Shown: piece by piece, positions 31,205 through 39,696 of the stretch
How positions within the stretch are numbered: the first letter of the stretch is position 1
Layout of the letters: every line of letters begins with the position of its first letter
Assembly: GCA_903870275.1 (NCBI GenBank)
Contig: CAIQCK010000102.1
Coordinates: 1-45,042 of the forward strand
Direction: 5' to 3'
DNA: 45,042 nt
Source: an uncultured bacterium
Lineage (GTDB): Bacteria; Verrucomicrobiota; Verrucomicrobiia; CAIQCK01
The notes under the pieces: generated by a model
The model's input: the letters and a program-made list of their open reading frames with translations, nothing else
What the model was told of the DNA's origin: nothing
The model's database searches: none
Translations under genes and position numbers: made by a program

Positions 31205-31294
31205 GGCGGCGACGGTTTATGACCGCCGCTGGTTGTTGCCGGTCTTTTGGCGGTCAACCCCGAAAGCTTTCGGGGTGGGGACCGCTCTTACAGC
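31205..31294. repeat. Degenerate REP-like palindrome with inner 18-bp perfect palindrome
   Basis: A GGCGGCGACGGTTTATGACC arm is followed by a variant right arm that contains CCCCGAAAGCTTTCGGGG (31258-31275), a perfect 18-bp palindrome. The outer part still reads GGCGGTC ... GACCGC. It is related to the elements at 16311 and 20683. It occupies much of the 218-bp gap before pckA. Confidence 0.65.
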
Positions 31295-31406
31295 AAACAG
31301 ACACAGCTCCGTTCCCACCGCCGGCTTGATTTGTTTTCCCGGCGCTGCCGATTTCAGCAAGAAAAGGATTGCGGTTGCCGCCGAAGTCGGTAAAAGCAAT
31401 CGCTCA

Positions 31407-32993
31407 ATGACGGCTGCCCATCTCAGTTTGGAATCACACGGTCTCGTTGGAACGGGACCGGTCTATCGCAATTTGCCCGCGGCGGCGCTTGTGGAAATGA
31501 GTCTGCGCCGCGGCGAGAGCCGGCTCGCCAACACCGGCGCGCTCGTGACGCTCACCGGCAAGCGCACGGGCCGTTCGCCAAACGACCGCTATGTCGTCAA
31601 GGAGCCGGCCAGCGAGAGCAAGATCGCGTGGGGCAAGGTCAACCAGCCGATCTCCCGCGAACAGTTCCAGAAGCTGCGCCAGCGCGTCGCGGATCATTTC
31701 AAGAAGCGCGAGGTCTTCGTGTTCGACGGCTTTGTGGGCGCGGACACGAGCCATCGTCTGCCGATCCGCGTGATCGCCGAACAGGCGTGGCACGCGTTGT
31801 TCGCGCGGCAGCTTTTCCGCCGGCCGGCGCCGGAGGAACTCAACGGCCACGAGCCGGCGTTTACCGTCATTTCCGCGCCGAATTGCCTGGCCGATCCCGC
31901 CGACGACGGCACGCGGTCGGAGGCGTTCGTCGCTGTGGACTTCGGCTCGCGCACGGTCCTCATCGGCGGCACGCACTACGCCGGCGAGATGAAGAAATCG
32001 GTCTTCAGCTACCTCAACTACGTCCTGCCGCAGGAGGGTGTTTGCCCGATGCATTGCTCGGCCAACATCGGCAAGGACGGCGACGTGGCACTGTTCTTCG
32101 GCCTCTCCGGCACCGGCAAGACGACGCTCTCTGCCGACCCCGACCGCCGGCTCATCGGCGACGACGAGCACGGGTGGGGCGACAACGGCGTATTCAACTT
32201 CGAAGGCGGCTGTTACGCTAAGTGCATCCGTCTCAGCCACGAGCGCGAGCCGCAAATCTGGGACGCCATCCGCTTCGGCACGGTCGTCGAGAACGTCGTG
32301 ATGAATCCCGACACGCGCGAGGTGGACTTCGACGACGACGCCATCACGGAAAACACGCGCGCCGCCTATCCGGTGGACTTCATCGCCAACGCCATGGAAA
32401 GCGGTGTCGGCGGCCATCCGCGCTCCATCGTGTTTCTCACCGCCGACGCGTTCGGCGTGATGCCGCCCGTGGCGCGGCTCGACGAGCGGCAGGCGATGTA
32501 TCATTTCCTCTCCGGCTACACGGCGCGCCTGGCCGGCACCGAGGCGGGCATGGGACGCGAGCCGCAGGCGACGTTCAGCGCCTGCTTCGGCTCGCCGTTC
32601 CTGCCGCTGTCGCCGCGCATCTATGCCGAGCTGTTGGCGAAAAAAATGCGCGAGCACAACGTCCGCTGTTACCTCGTCAGCACCGGCTGGGTCGGCGGTC
32701 CGTGCGGCGTCGGCAGCCGTATTGAGCTGGCCTACAACCGTGCCAGTGTTCACGCCATCCTCAAGGGCGAACTCGACCGTGTGCCGATGGCCACCGACCC
32801 GGTCTTCGGCTTCCAGGTTCCAAAGCGTTGCCCCGGCGTGCCGCCGCAAGTCCTCGACATCCGCAAAACGTGGAAGAACCCCGCTGAATACGACGCCAAG
32901 GCCCGCGAGGTGGCATGTTTGTTCATCAAAAACTTCGAGCAGTTTCAAGATACCGCCGCCGACCTCGTTTCCGCCGGCCCGCAAGCCGGCTGA
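31407..32993 (+). CDS. pckA: Phosphoenolpyruvate carboxykinase (ATP)
   Basis: The 528-residue product converts oxaloacetate and ATP to phosphoenolpyruvate, ADP and CO2, the entry step of gluconeogenesis. Visible motifs are TGKRTGRSPNDRYVVKE (substrate site), HYAGEMKKSVFSYLNYVLP (Mn and substrate ligands), the P-loop FFGLSGTGKTTLSADP, the kinase-2 motif IGDDEHGWGDNGVFNFEGGC and GSRIELAYNRASVHA near the end. Length matches the ATP-type family (about 530 residues). The start at 31407 gives this length; the frame is open to 31005 but that part overlaps the hypothetical gene and the palindromic element. The gene stands in a likely operon with the following M42 peptidase, 46 bp downstream. Confidence 0.97.
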   Translation: MTAAHLSLESHGLVGTGPVYRNLPAAALVEMSLRRGESRLANTGALVTLTGKRTGRSPNDRYVVKEPASESKIAWGKVNQPISREQFQKLRQRVADHFKKREVFVFDGFVGADTSHRLPIRVIAEQAWHALFARQLFRRPAPEELNGHEPAFTVISAPNCLADPADDGTRSEAFVAVDFGSRTVLIGGTHYAGEMKKSVFSYLNYVLPQEGVCPMHCSANIGKDGDVALFFGLSGTGKTTLSADPDRRLIGDDEHGWGDNGVFNFEGGCYAKCIRLSHEREPQIWDAIRFGTVVENVVMNPDTREVDFDDDAITENTRAAYPVDFIANAMESGVGGHPRSIVFLTADAFGVMPPVARLDERQAMYHFLSGYTARLAGTEAGMGREPQATFSACFGSPFLPLSPRIYAELLAKKMREHNVRCYLVSTGWVGGPCGVGSRIELAYNRASVHAILKGELDRVPMATDPVFGFQVPKRCPGVPPQVLDIRKTWKNPAEYDAKAREVACLFIKNFEQFQDTAADLVSAGPQAG

Positions 32994-33027
32994 TCACGAA
33001 TCACGAATCACGAATCTCAAATCTCAA
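32993..33027. repeat. Tandem heptamer repeats between pckA and the peptidase gene
   Basis: ATCACGA occurs three times in a row from 32993, followed by ATCTCAA twice. A partial unit (ATCAC) follows. The array starts in the pckA stop codon and ends 12 bp before the next ATG, so it fills almost the whole spacer. Confidence 0.85.
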
Positions 33028-33039
33028 ATCACTCCCGCC

Positions 33040-34098
33040 ATGACTCCCGATTCCAAGTCCTTTCTCAAACAACTCGTCGAAACGCCCAGCCCGTCCGGTT
33101 ACGAGCAGCAAGTCCAGAGGCTCGTTCGCGAGCGCATCGCGCCGTGGTGCGACGAGGTCAAAACCGACGTGATGGGCAACGTCCTCGGCATCAGCAACCC
33201 CGCCGGCCGCCCGCGCATCATGCTCGCCGGCCATTGCGACCAGATCGGTTTCATCGTCCAATACATCACCGACGACGGCTTCCTTTACGTGGACAAGATC
33301 GGCGGCGTGGACCCGGTCGTGGCCACCGCGCACCGTGTTGTAATCATGACCCAGCGCGGCCTCGTGCCCGGCGTGCTCGGCCGCAAGGCGATCCATCTCA
33401 TGGACAGCGACGACCGCAAGCGCGTGCCGAAGATCGAGGATCTCTACGTGGACATCGGCGCCACCAGCAAGAAGGACGCGGAGAAAATGGTTTCGCTGGG
33501 CGACGCCGGCGTGTTTTTTCAGCCGTTCACCGAACTGGCCCACAACCGCGCCGTCTCAATGGCGTTCGACAACAAAATGGGCACGTGGATCGTCACCGAA
33601 ACGCTGCGCCTGCTGCGCGGCCGCAAGTTCGACGCCTGCATCGTCGGCGTCTCCACCGTGCAGGAGGAGATCGGCCTGCGCGGCGCGCAAACCAGCGCGT
33701 TTGCCAGCGAAGCCGGGGTCGGCATCGCGCTCGATGTCGGCCACGCCACCGACTGTCCCGGCATTGACAAGAAAAAGGTCGGCGACTACCGGCTCGGCAA
33801 AGGCCCGAAAATCTGCCGCGGTGCCAACATCAACCCCGTCGTCTTCGACCTCCTGGTCGAGACGGCAAAGAAGGAGAAGATTCCCTACCAGATCAGCACC
33901 GCCGCCGGCGGCACGGGCACCGACGCCAACATCATGCAGCTCACGCGCGCCGGCATGGCCACCGGCCTGCTCTCGGTCCCGTTGCGTTACATGCACACGC
34001 CTAACGAACTGCTCTCCCTCGACGATCTGGAGAACTGCGCCAAACTCCTGGCCGCCTTCTGCGCGCGGCTGAAAAAGGGCCAGGACTTCACGCCGTGA
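33040..34098 (+). CDS. M42 family glutamyl aminopeptidase-like metallopeptidase
   Basis: The 352-residue product matches the M42 (FrvX/glutamyl aminopeptidase or endoglucanase M) family. Family features are LVETPSPSGYEQQVQRLV at the N-terminus and the metal-ligand motif GHCDQIGFIV. Further motifs are SMAFDNKMGTW (Asp), STVQEEIGLRG (Glu pair), GIALDVGHATD (Asp) and the C-terminal MHTPNE (His). It is probably a cytoplasmic, two-metal aminopeptidase that trims peptides. The usual AHxDEIG has Gln in place of Glu after the Asp here, which may be neutral. It follows pckA by 46 bp and a heptamer repeat array. No signal peptide. Confidence 0.9.
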   Translation: MTPDSKSFLKQLVETPSPSGYEQQVQRLVRERIAPWCDEVKTDVMGNVLGISNPAGRPRIMLAGHCDQIGFIVQYITDDGFLYVDKIGGVDPVVATAHRVVIMTQRGLVPGVLGRKAIHLMDSDDRKRVPKIEDLYVDIGATSKKDAEKMVSLGDAGVFFQPFTELAHNRAVSMAFDNKMGTWIVTETLRLLRGRKFDACIVGVSTVQEEIGLRGAQTSAFASEAGVGIALDVGHATDCPGIDKKKVGDYRLGKGPKICRGANINPVVFDLLVETAKKEKIPYQISTAAGGTGTDANIMQLTRAGMATGLLSVPLRYMHTPNELLSLDDLENCAKLLAAFCARLKKGQDFTP

Positions 34099-34104
34099 CC
34101 GGGT

Positions 34105-34626
34105 ATGGAAAAGCCGATAAATGTGTCCTTTCGATGGACTGAGCACGAGATGTTGCTCGCGAACCGCCACGTCATGAAACAAATAAAGACGACACGGCGG
34201 GCTTTCCTTACGATAAGGGTGCTTGGCCTCATTTTCTTGATTTGCGGTGTTACCTCCTTTGTCGCTGGCCACACAAACTTGGCTGGGTTTATTTATTCGG
34301 TTGTGCTCGGCATCGTTTGCAACGTACTTCCATTCCTTCCCCGGTTGATGCTGCGCAGAAAATTTCGGAACATGCCGAACCGAGACAAACTTGTTACGTG
34401 GGAGGTCACCTCCGATCACCTGACGGCGAAGACGGATTTGTCAACAACTGACATGTTGTGGGACGCTCTTGTCAAAGTGGTCAGACTGCGAGACGGGTTT
34501 CTTGTCTCCGGGAATCCTGGCATATTTCAGTGGCTGCCCAATCATGGATTTCAAGATCCTGCAGATGTCGAACGATTTGCCGAGTTGGCGAAGTCAAAAG
34601 TTCGTCAGTATAATCATGCGGCCTAA
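34105..34626 (+). CDS. YcxB-like membrane protein
   Basis: The 173-residue product has a short N-terminal soluble part, two hydrophobic helices (about residues 36-55 and 60-78, containing IRVLGLIFLICGVTSFVAG and GFIYSVVLGIVCNVLPFL). The C-terminal domain (VTWEVTSDHLTAKTDLSTTD, then MLWDALVKVVRLRDGFLV) matches the YcxB-like pattern of unknown function. The gene is distinctly less GC-rich than its neighbours, so it may have been acquired separately. It starts 6 bp after the M42 peptidase stop and so probably shares its transcript. Confidence 0.72.
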   Translation: MEKPINVSFRWTEHEMLLANRHVMKQIKTTRRAFLTIRVLGLIFLICGVTSFVAGHTNLAGFIYSVVLGIVCNVLPFLPRLMLRRKFRNMPNRDKLVTWEVTSDHLTAKTDLSTTDMLWDALVKVVRLRDGFLVSGNPGIFQWLPNHGFQDPADVERFAELAKSKVRQYNHAA

Positions 34627-34698
34627 ACAGGTTATTGCCGCGAAGCGACTCACGGCCGTTTGCATTGAGCTTTTCGGTTGAGCCGCATAATTTTCGCA

Positions 34699-34713
34699 GC
34701 GGCGGGACGCCGC
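34699..34713 (+). promoter_or_regulatory. Hairpin just upstream of the lipoate-ligase-like gene
   Basis: GCGGCG (34699-34704), loop GGA, CGCCGC (34708-34713) ends 13 bp before the ATG at 34727. It resembles a single arm of the REP-like family and could sit over the ribosome-binding region. Function is unproved. Confidence 0.35.
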
Positions 34714-34726
34714 CGCGTGTTGCCCG

Positions 34727-35443
34727 ATGCAATTCCTTGACCTCACGTTGCCGACGCCGGAAGAAAACCTCGCCTTGGACGAGGCGCTGCTGGCGCTGGC
34801 CGAGCAGACCGACGGATCGGAAGTGCTCCGCACCTGGGAGGTCGCCACGCCCTGCGTCGTGCTCGGCTGCTTCTGCCGCATCGCCGACGACGTGAATGAA
34901 GCGGCCTGCGCCGCCGACAACGTGCCGGTGCGGCGGCGTGTCAGCGGCGGCGGCACGGTGCTGATCGGCCCCGGTTGCCTGAACTTCTCGCTCGTGCTCG
35001 ACATGCGCCAGCGGCCGGAACTGAACGACGTGTCCCGCTCGCACTTCCTGATCCTCGACCGCATCACCGAGGTGCTGACTGCCAAGGTGCCGCGCATCGG
35101 CTTCGACGGCAGCAGCGATCTTTGCCTTGCCGGCAAGAAATTCTCCGGCAATGCCCAGCGCCGGCGACGCAACTGGCTGCTCCATCACGGCACGTTGCTC
35201 TACAATCTTCCCCTCGACCAGATCGGCCGCTACCTGCGCGAGCCGCCGCGCCAGCCCGCTTATCGCGCCAGCCGTCCGCACTCGGATTTTGTGACGAATT
35301 TCCCCGCCGACGCCGCGTGGCTTGACCAGGGCTTGCGACTGGCATGGGCCGCCGACGACCCGCTGCCTGTGTGGCCGCGGGAACTGACCGAACAGTTCGT
35401 GCGGACCCGCTATTCGCGCCCCGACTGGATCCGGCGGCGATGA
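34727..35443 (+). CDS. Lipoate-protein ligase A family protein
   Basis: The 238-residue product has the LplA/biotin-ligase fold. Visible features are ENLALDEALL at the N-terminus, LGCFCRIADDVNE, the substrate motif RRRVSGGGTVLIGPGCLNFS, and the catalytic lysine region GSSDLCLAGKKFSGNAQRR. HHGTLLYNLPLDQIGRYL follows. Such proteins attach lipoate or octanoate to E2 or GcvH proteins, or transfer it between them (LipM/LipL-like). No lipoyl synthase lies nearby to define which. The gene follows a short hairpin. Length is that of the single-domain family, without the extra C-terminal accessory domain of E. coli LplA. Confidence 0.85.
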   Translation: MQFLDLTLPTPEENLALDEALLALAEQTDGSEVLRTWEVATPCVVLGCFCRIADDVNEAACAADNVPVRRRVSGGGTVLIGPGCLNFSLVLDMRQRPELNDVSRSHFLILDRITEVLTAKVPRIGFDGSSDLCLAGKKFSGNAQRRRRNWLLHHGTLLYNLPLDQIGRYLREPPRQPAYRASRPHSDFVTNFPADAAWLDQGLRLAWAADDPLPVWPRELTEQFVRTRYSRPDWIRRR

Positions 35444-35553
35444 CAGACCGCGCTGCCGTTTTGCGTCATTTATGAACCTTTCTTGTTTCAACCCTCCCAA
35501 TCTTCTGCTCGACGCCAGCCCTTTGGAATGATAGTTTCGCCGAGTTTTCCTTT

Positions 35554-35877
35554 ATGGCAACCACACGCAAAAAGTCTGTTGAGACGCCAGCGGCAGTGCC
35601 GACGGGCGATCACGCCGTCGAGGGCCTGAAGTTCGAACAGGCTCTGGAGCGGCTGGAAAAGATCGTGGCCGACATGGAGTCAGCGGAACTGCCGCTGGAC
35701 AACGTGGTGTCCAAGTTTGAGGAAGGCACCCGGCTGGTGCGGTTTTGCGCGCAGAAACTGCAGGAAGCCGAGAAGAAGATCGAGACTCTGGCCAGGAAAA
35801 AGGACGGCACGGTGACGACGGAACCGTTCGAACCTGCGGAGAGCGCGGCTAAAGAGAAGGAAGACAAGCTGTTTTAG
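35554..35877 (+). CDS. xseB: Exodeoxyribonuclease VII small subunit
   Basis: The 107-residue product has the XseB domain (LKFEQALERLEKIVADMESA, then ELPLDNVVSKFEEG and CAQKLQEAEKKIETL). It joins several copies to one large XseA subunit to digest single-stranded DNA; xseA is not in this window. The N-terminal 30 residues and the acidic Glu/Lys-rich C-terminus extend the core, as in many relatives. It lies 21 bp before dxs, the classic xseB-dxs neighbourhood, so the two are likely co-transcribed. Confidence 0.93.
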   Translation: MATTRKKSVETPAAVPTGDHAVEGLKFEQALERLEKIVADMESAELPLDNVVSKFEEGTRLVRFCAQKLQEAEKKIETLARKKDGTVTTEPFEPAESAAKEKEDKLF

Positions 35878-35898
35878 CCGAGCGAGTTCTGGAGTGCT

Positions 35899-37818
35899 AT
35901 GGGCAAGTATTTGGACACAATCAATTCGCCGGCGGATGTCAAAAAGCTGGGCGTGGAGCAACTGGTGGAGCTGGCGCAGGAGATCCGCGAGACGCTGATC
36001 CATTCGCTGGCCAACACCGGCGGCCATCTTGGCCCGAACCTCGGCGTCGTCGAGGCCACGCTCGCGTTCCACAAGGTCTTCGACAGCCCCAAGGACCGGC
36101 TGCTCATGGACGTCACGCACCAGTGTTACGTCCACAAAATGCTGACCGGCCGGCGCCAGCGGCTGGGCACGATCCGGCAGACCGACGGCCTGTGCGGCTT
36201 CATGCTGCGCAGCGAAAGCCCGCACGACGCGTTCGGCGCAGGGCACGCCGGCACGGCGCTCTCGGCGGCGCTCGGCATGGCGGCGGCCCGCGACAGGGCC
36301 GGCACCGACGAGCACGTCGTGGCGCTGGTGGGCGACGCAGCGCTGACATGCGGCGTCACCTACGAGGCGATGAACAATATCCGCCACACCACCAAGCGCC
36401 TGATCGTCATCCTCAACGACAACGAGTGGTCCATTGACAAGAACGTCGGCGCCATTGCCCAGCATCTCAACCGCATTGTCACCAACCCGACCTACAACCG
36501 ACTGCACAAGGACTTCAACAGCTTCCTGAAAAAGGTGCCCTTCGGCAACCAGTTGCTGACACTGGAGCGCCGCGCCGAGGAAGCGGCCAAGAGCATGTTG
36601 TTCCCCAGCGTCGTCTTCGAGGAACTCGGCCTGCGCTACCTCGGTCCGATTGACGGCCACGACATGAAGGCGCTGATCGCCAACCTGGAATTTTGCAAGT
36701 GGTCCGAAGAGCCGATCCTGCTGCACATCCGCACCACGAAAGGCAAAGGCGCGCCGTTCGCGCTGGACGATCCGGAGAAATTCCACGGATGCTCGCCCTA
36801 CGATCCGGCCACCGGCGACACCAAGCCCGGCAAGCCCGGAACGCCACCGGCATGGCAGGAGGCGTTTGGCAACATCATGCTGAAGTTTTGCCAGACGCAC
36901 TCGAAGCTCGTGGGCATCACCGGCGCCATGCCGAGCGGCACCGGCCTAAACAAGCTGCGCGACACGATGCCGGACCGTTATTTCGACGTGGGCATCGCCG
37001 AGGAACACGCGGTCATTTTCGCGGCGGGCATGGCGGCGATGGGTTTCCGGCCGGTCGTGGCGATCTACTCGACGTTCCTGCAACGCGCCTACGACATGAT
37101 CATCCATGACGTGGCCCTGCAGGGCATGCCGGTCATTTTCTGCATGGATCGCGCAGGTCTCAGCGCGGGCGACGGAGCGACGCACCATGGGCTGTTCGAC
37201 ATCGCCTACGGGCGGTCCGTGCCGCACGCGGTGCTGATGCAGCCCAAGGACGAAGACGAGTTCCAGGACATGTTTGCCACGGCATTGACGCTGGACAAGC
37301 CGGCGTTCATCCGCTACCCGCGTGGCACGGCGCCAGGCGTGGCGATGAAAGAACATCCGCAAATCCTCCAGGTCGGCAAAGCCGAAGTGCTGCAACACGG
37401 TCACGATGTGGCGATCTTCAGCTACGGTACGATGTTGCCCATGGCGCGAGAAGCCGCCCGCCAACTGGCCGAGCAGGGCCTCAGCGTCGCCATCATCAAT
37501 GCGCGCTTCGCCAAGCCGCTCGACGCCGAATGCGTCGCAAAATACGCCCGCCAGTGCAAGGCGCTGCTGACCTTCGAGGACCACAACGTGCTCGGCGGCT
37601 TCGGCTCGGCGGTGATCGAATGCCTCGCTGACCTCCGCATCCCGACGCCCATCGCGCGCGTTGGCTGGCCGGACCAGTTTATCGAGTGGGCCAGCAGCAA
37701 CGACGTGCTCCGCGAACGCCACGGCGTCACCGCGAAAAACGGCGTGGAAAAGGTTCTCGCCCTCTTGAAGGAGCGGCCGAGCGACTTGCGCTTCGAGGTG
37801 GTCGCGGCAGCAAAGTGA
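35899..37818 (+). CDS. dxs: 1-deoxy-D-xylulose-5-phosphate synthase
   Basis: The 639-residue product catalyses thiamine-diphosphate-dependent joining of pyruvate and glyceraldehyde 3-phosphate, the first step of the MEP isoprenoid pathway. Signatures: GGHLGPNLGVVEATLAFH, the ThDP motif GDAALTCGVTYEAMNNIRHT with ILNDNEWSIDKNVGAI, DGHDMKALI, VGIAEEHAVIFAAGMAAMGF, DRAGLSAGDGATHHGLFDIA and TFEDHNVLGGFGSAV. The usual GDG of the ThDP motif is GDA here, and PTHHG is ATHHG. Such variants seem typical of a separate DXS branch in Verrucomicrobia-like bacteria. The start has a GGAG site. It forms an operon with xseB. Confidence 0.95.
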   Translation: MGKYLDTINSPADVKKLGVEQLVELAQEIRETLIHSLANTGGHLGPNLGVVEATLAFHKVFDSPKDRLLMDVTHQCYVHKMLTGRRQRLGTIRQTDGLCGFMLRSESPHDAFGAGHAGTALSAALGMAAARDRAGTDEHVVALVGDAALTCGVTYEAMNNIRHTTKRLIVILNDNEWSIDKNVGAIAQHLNRIVTNPTYNRLHKDFNSFLKKVPFGNQLLTLERRAEEAAKSMLFPSVVFEELGLRYLGPIDGHDMKALIANLEFCKWSEEPILLHIRTTKGKGAPFALDDPEKFHGCSPYDPATGDTKPGKPGTPPAWQEAFGNIMLKFCQTHSKLVGITGAMPSGTGLNKLRDTMPDRYFDVGIAEEHAVIFAAGMAAMGFRPVVAIYSTFLQRAYDMIIHDVALQGMPVIFCMDRAGLSAGDGATHHGLFDIAYGRSVPHAVLMQPKDEDEFQDMFATALTLDKPAFIRYPRGTAPGVAMKEHPQILQVGKAEVLQHGHDVAIFSYGTMLPMAREAARQLAEQGLSVAIINARFAKPLDAECVAKYARQCKALLTFEDHNVLGGFGSAVIECLADLRIPTPIARVGWPDQFIEWASSNDVLRERHGVTAKNGVEKVLALLKERPSDLRFEVVAAAK

Positions 37819-37928
37819 CCCGGCGACGGTAAATAACTGGCGGCGGACGGCCGCAACAATTATATTGAACTGGAGCGCGGACTTCGGGTAGGTTCGCGCC
37901 CCTCAAACCAAACAGGAGAATATCTTAA

Positions 37929-38162
37929 ATGTCAGACAAAACGAAAAAATATGCGGATAACGTCCCCGGCAAGTTTTACGTGGACGACCAGTGCATTGAC
38001 TGTGATCTTTGCCGCGAGACGGCGCCCGACCATTTCACGCGGAACGAAAATGGCGGCTATTCCTTTGTTTCCAAACAGCCCGCCACGCCCGAAGAAGAGG
38101 CGCGATGCAAGGAAGCCATGGAAGGCTGCCCCGTGGAAGCCATCGGCAACGACGGCGCCTAG
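37929..38162 (+). CDS. Single-cluster [4Fe-4S] ferredoxin
   Basis: The 77-residue product carries the ferredoxin motif CIDCDLC (Cys22, 25, 28) and the distal ligand GCP (Cys67); an extra Cys60 precedes it. This set of four ligands fits a single [4Fe-4S] cluster like the Thermotoga and Desulfovibrio ferredoxins, with the Cys before AP replaced by Ala so a disulfide there is not expected. It is a small cytoplasmic electron carrier. The start has AGGAG at 37913-37917. A clear terminator follows, so it is a single-gene unit. Confidence 0.9.
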   Translation: MSDKTKKYADNVPGKFYVDDQCIDCDLCRETAPDHFTRNENGGYSFVSKQPATPEEEARCKEAMEGCPVEAIGNDGA

Positions 38163-38184
38163 TCGCTTTCCGATCCGATTCGGC

Positions 38185-38225
38185 AACGCCCTCCGCGACC
38201 GTCGTGGGGGGCGTTGTGTTTTTGT
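38185..38225 (+). terminator. Rho-independent terminator after the ferredoxin gene
   Basis: AACGCCCTCC (38185-38194) pairs with GGGGGGCGTT (38206-38215) with one G-U wobble, loop of 11 bases, followed by GTGTTTTTG. The convergent gene's stop lies 39 bp further on. Confidence 0.75.
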
Positions 38226-38263
38226 CCCCTGTAAGCCGGCGGGAGAGCGCGCAAATCCCGGCT

Positions 38264-39055
38264 TCAGCGAACGCGCACGGTTCGCTCGCTCCAGCCGAAA
38301 TTGGCTTTCATCGGCCGACCCTGGCCGTCAAGCAGCTCCAGACGTACCGCGTGCGCGCCGCTGGCCAGCGAGGGCAGGAACACTTCGATATAGTCGCTGG
38401 CGTCGAGCAGAAACTTTTGCTCGCCGTCCAGGGTGACCCGCACGCGCCAAGCGTTCATGTCGCCCAGCGACAACCCGCTGAGCAGAAAGTCCACGGGCAG
38501 GTTCTTCTCGTCGGCGCGTGAACAGACCGCGCCCGGCAGGTTGAACGTCAGCGTCGGCAGCGCCGGATCGAACGTCTCGTCTTCTCCCATGCCTGCCACT
38601 TTGAACCACACCATGGCGAACGCCGTGCGGTTCTTGAAGCTCACGTGTTCGCCGTCGCACACAAACGCGCGCACCACATGCAGTCCGGGTTTCACCTGGC
38701 GGAACACGACCGGCAACACTGGATCGGCCATCATCTCCGGCGGCTGATTGTCCAGCATGACATGCACATGCGCGCCGCTGTCGGCGGGCAACCCCTGCAC
38801 TTTCAGAAACACGCCAACATCGCTGGAGTCCAGCACTTCGTTTCTCATTGGCGAGCTGATCGCCACCGACGGACCGGTTTCCGGGACGGGCAACGGTTTG
38901 GCCGGTGCCGGCTGGCCAACGCCGGCCTGCGCGGCAGGCGCGTTCGTGCCGAGCGGCGCAGGCATGTGCGTCTGCGTCTTGTGGTCGCCGCAACCGAACG
39001 GCATTTTCATCATGCCCAGCAACAGGACGGAAAGAAAAACGGACGGCATTTTCAT
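38264..39055 (-). CDS. Exported protein with beta-sandwich-like domains, unknown function
   Basis: The 263-residue product has an N-terminal signal (MKMPSVFLSVLLLGMMKMPF) with a possible lipoprotein Cys at FGCG (no strong lipobox). A Pro/Ala-rich linker follows (residues 28-60), then two regions of beta character: VGVFLKVQGLPADSGAHVHV and VVFRQVKPGLHVVRAFV, and VDFLLSGLSLGDMNAWRVRV and YIEVFLPSLASGAHAVRLEL. Both resemble Ig-like folds that start with ...G.H.v.v.l. No enzyme motif is present. It converges with the ferredoxin gene. Function unknown. Confidence 0.75.
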   Translation of the reverse strand: MKMPSVFLSVLLLGMMKMPFGCGDHKTQTHMPAPLGTNAPAAQAGVGQPAPAKPLPVPETGPSVAISSPMRNEVLDSSDVGVFLKVQGLPADSGAHVHVMLDNQPPEMMADPVLPVVFRQVKPGLHVVRAFVCDGEHVSFKNRTAFAMVWFKVAGMGEDETFDPALPTLTFNLPGAVCSRADEKNLPVDFLLSGLSLGDMNAWRVRVTLDGEQKFLLDASDYIEVFLPSLASGAHAVRLELLDGQGRPMKANFGWSERTVRVR

Positions 39056-39270
39056 GATGAGGCTTTCAACGGCATCGCGTTTTGTTCATCCATGGCACAC
39101 TGCCAGAACCGAGGCACTTCGTCAACGCGCCTCGGCGGGAGCACCGGTCGGGGAAACGATCCCATGAAACTGGAAGACGCCAAGAATAAAGTGATGTCTT
39201 CCTCCTTCGACCTCGACACGACGCCCAATAGATTGTAAACACCATTGCCAGCCGGGAATAGTTCCGTTGT

Positions 39271-39675
39271 ATGAAAAACGTTATCCTGATTATCACAGCT
39301 GCATTGCTGGTTTTTTGCGCCGGCTGCAAAAGCTATACGAGTGTCACCGAAATGGCATACCACGGTCCCGCGGTTTGCCAGGGCCAGGGCGGGATGATGG
39401 GTTCTATCAACGGGATGCCTGTGTGGAGCGGAGGCACTCCCGCTCGAAAATACCGGGTCGTGTGCGGCATCGAGTTTCACTGGATCCAGGACGGCACCAA
39501 GTCCGCCACCAAGCAGTATGAGGAAGCGGTGGATCAAATCGTCAGCATCGCCAGAGCCAAGCACGCGAACGCGATGATCGTCATCGGAACGGATTCGAAA
39601 GTCACCGGGCACCGGCAAACGATGTCCATCCGGTCGAGCAAACAGTATTTCCAGTTGATCCAGTATCTGGAGTGA
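39271..39675 (+). CDS. Small lipoprotein, unknown function
   Basis: The 134-residue product has a lipoprotein signal (MKNVILIITAALLVFCAGC, lipobox FCAGC with Cys19). The mature part contains VCGIEFHWIQDGTKSATKQY and a KHANAMIVIGTDSKV strand. The overall pattern resembles small bacterial lipoproteins with one alpha/beta unit. It likely sits in the inner leaflet of the outer membrane or in the inner membrane. The start follows an upstream gene-free stretch of about 215 bp with no clear promoter recognised. It converges with the next gene. Confidence 0.72.
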   Translation: MKNVILIITAALLVFCAGCKSYTSVTEMAYHGPAVCQGQGGMMGSINGMPVWSGGTPARKYRVVCGIEFHWIQDGTKSATKQYEEAVDQIVSIARAKHANAMIVIGTDSKVTGHRQTMSIRSSKQYFQLIQYLE

Positions 39676-39696
39676 GTTGCCGGCCATCGCCGGGAT

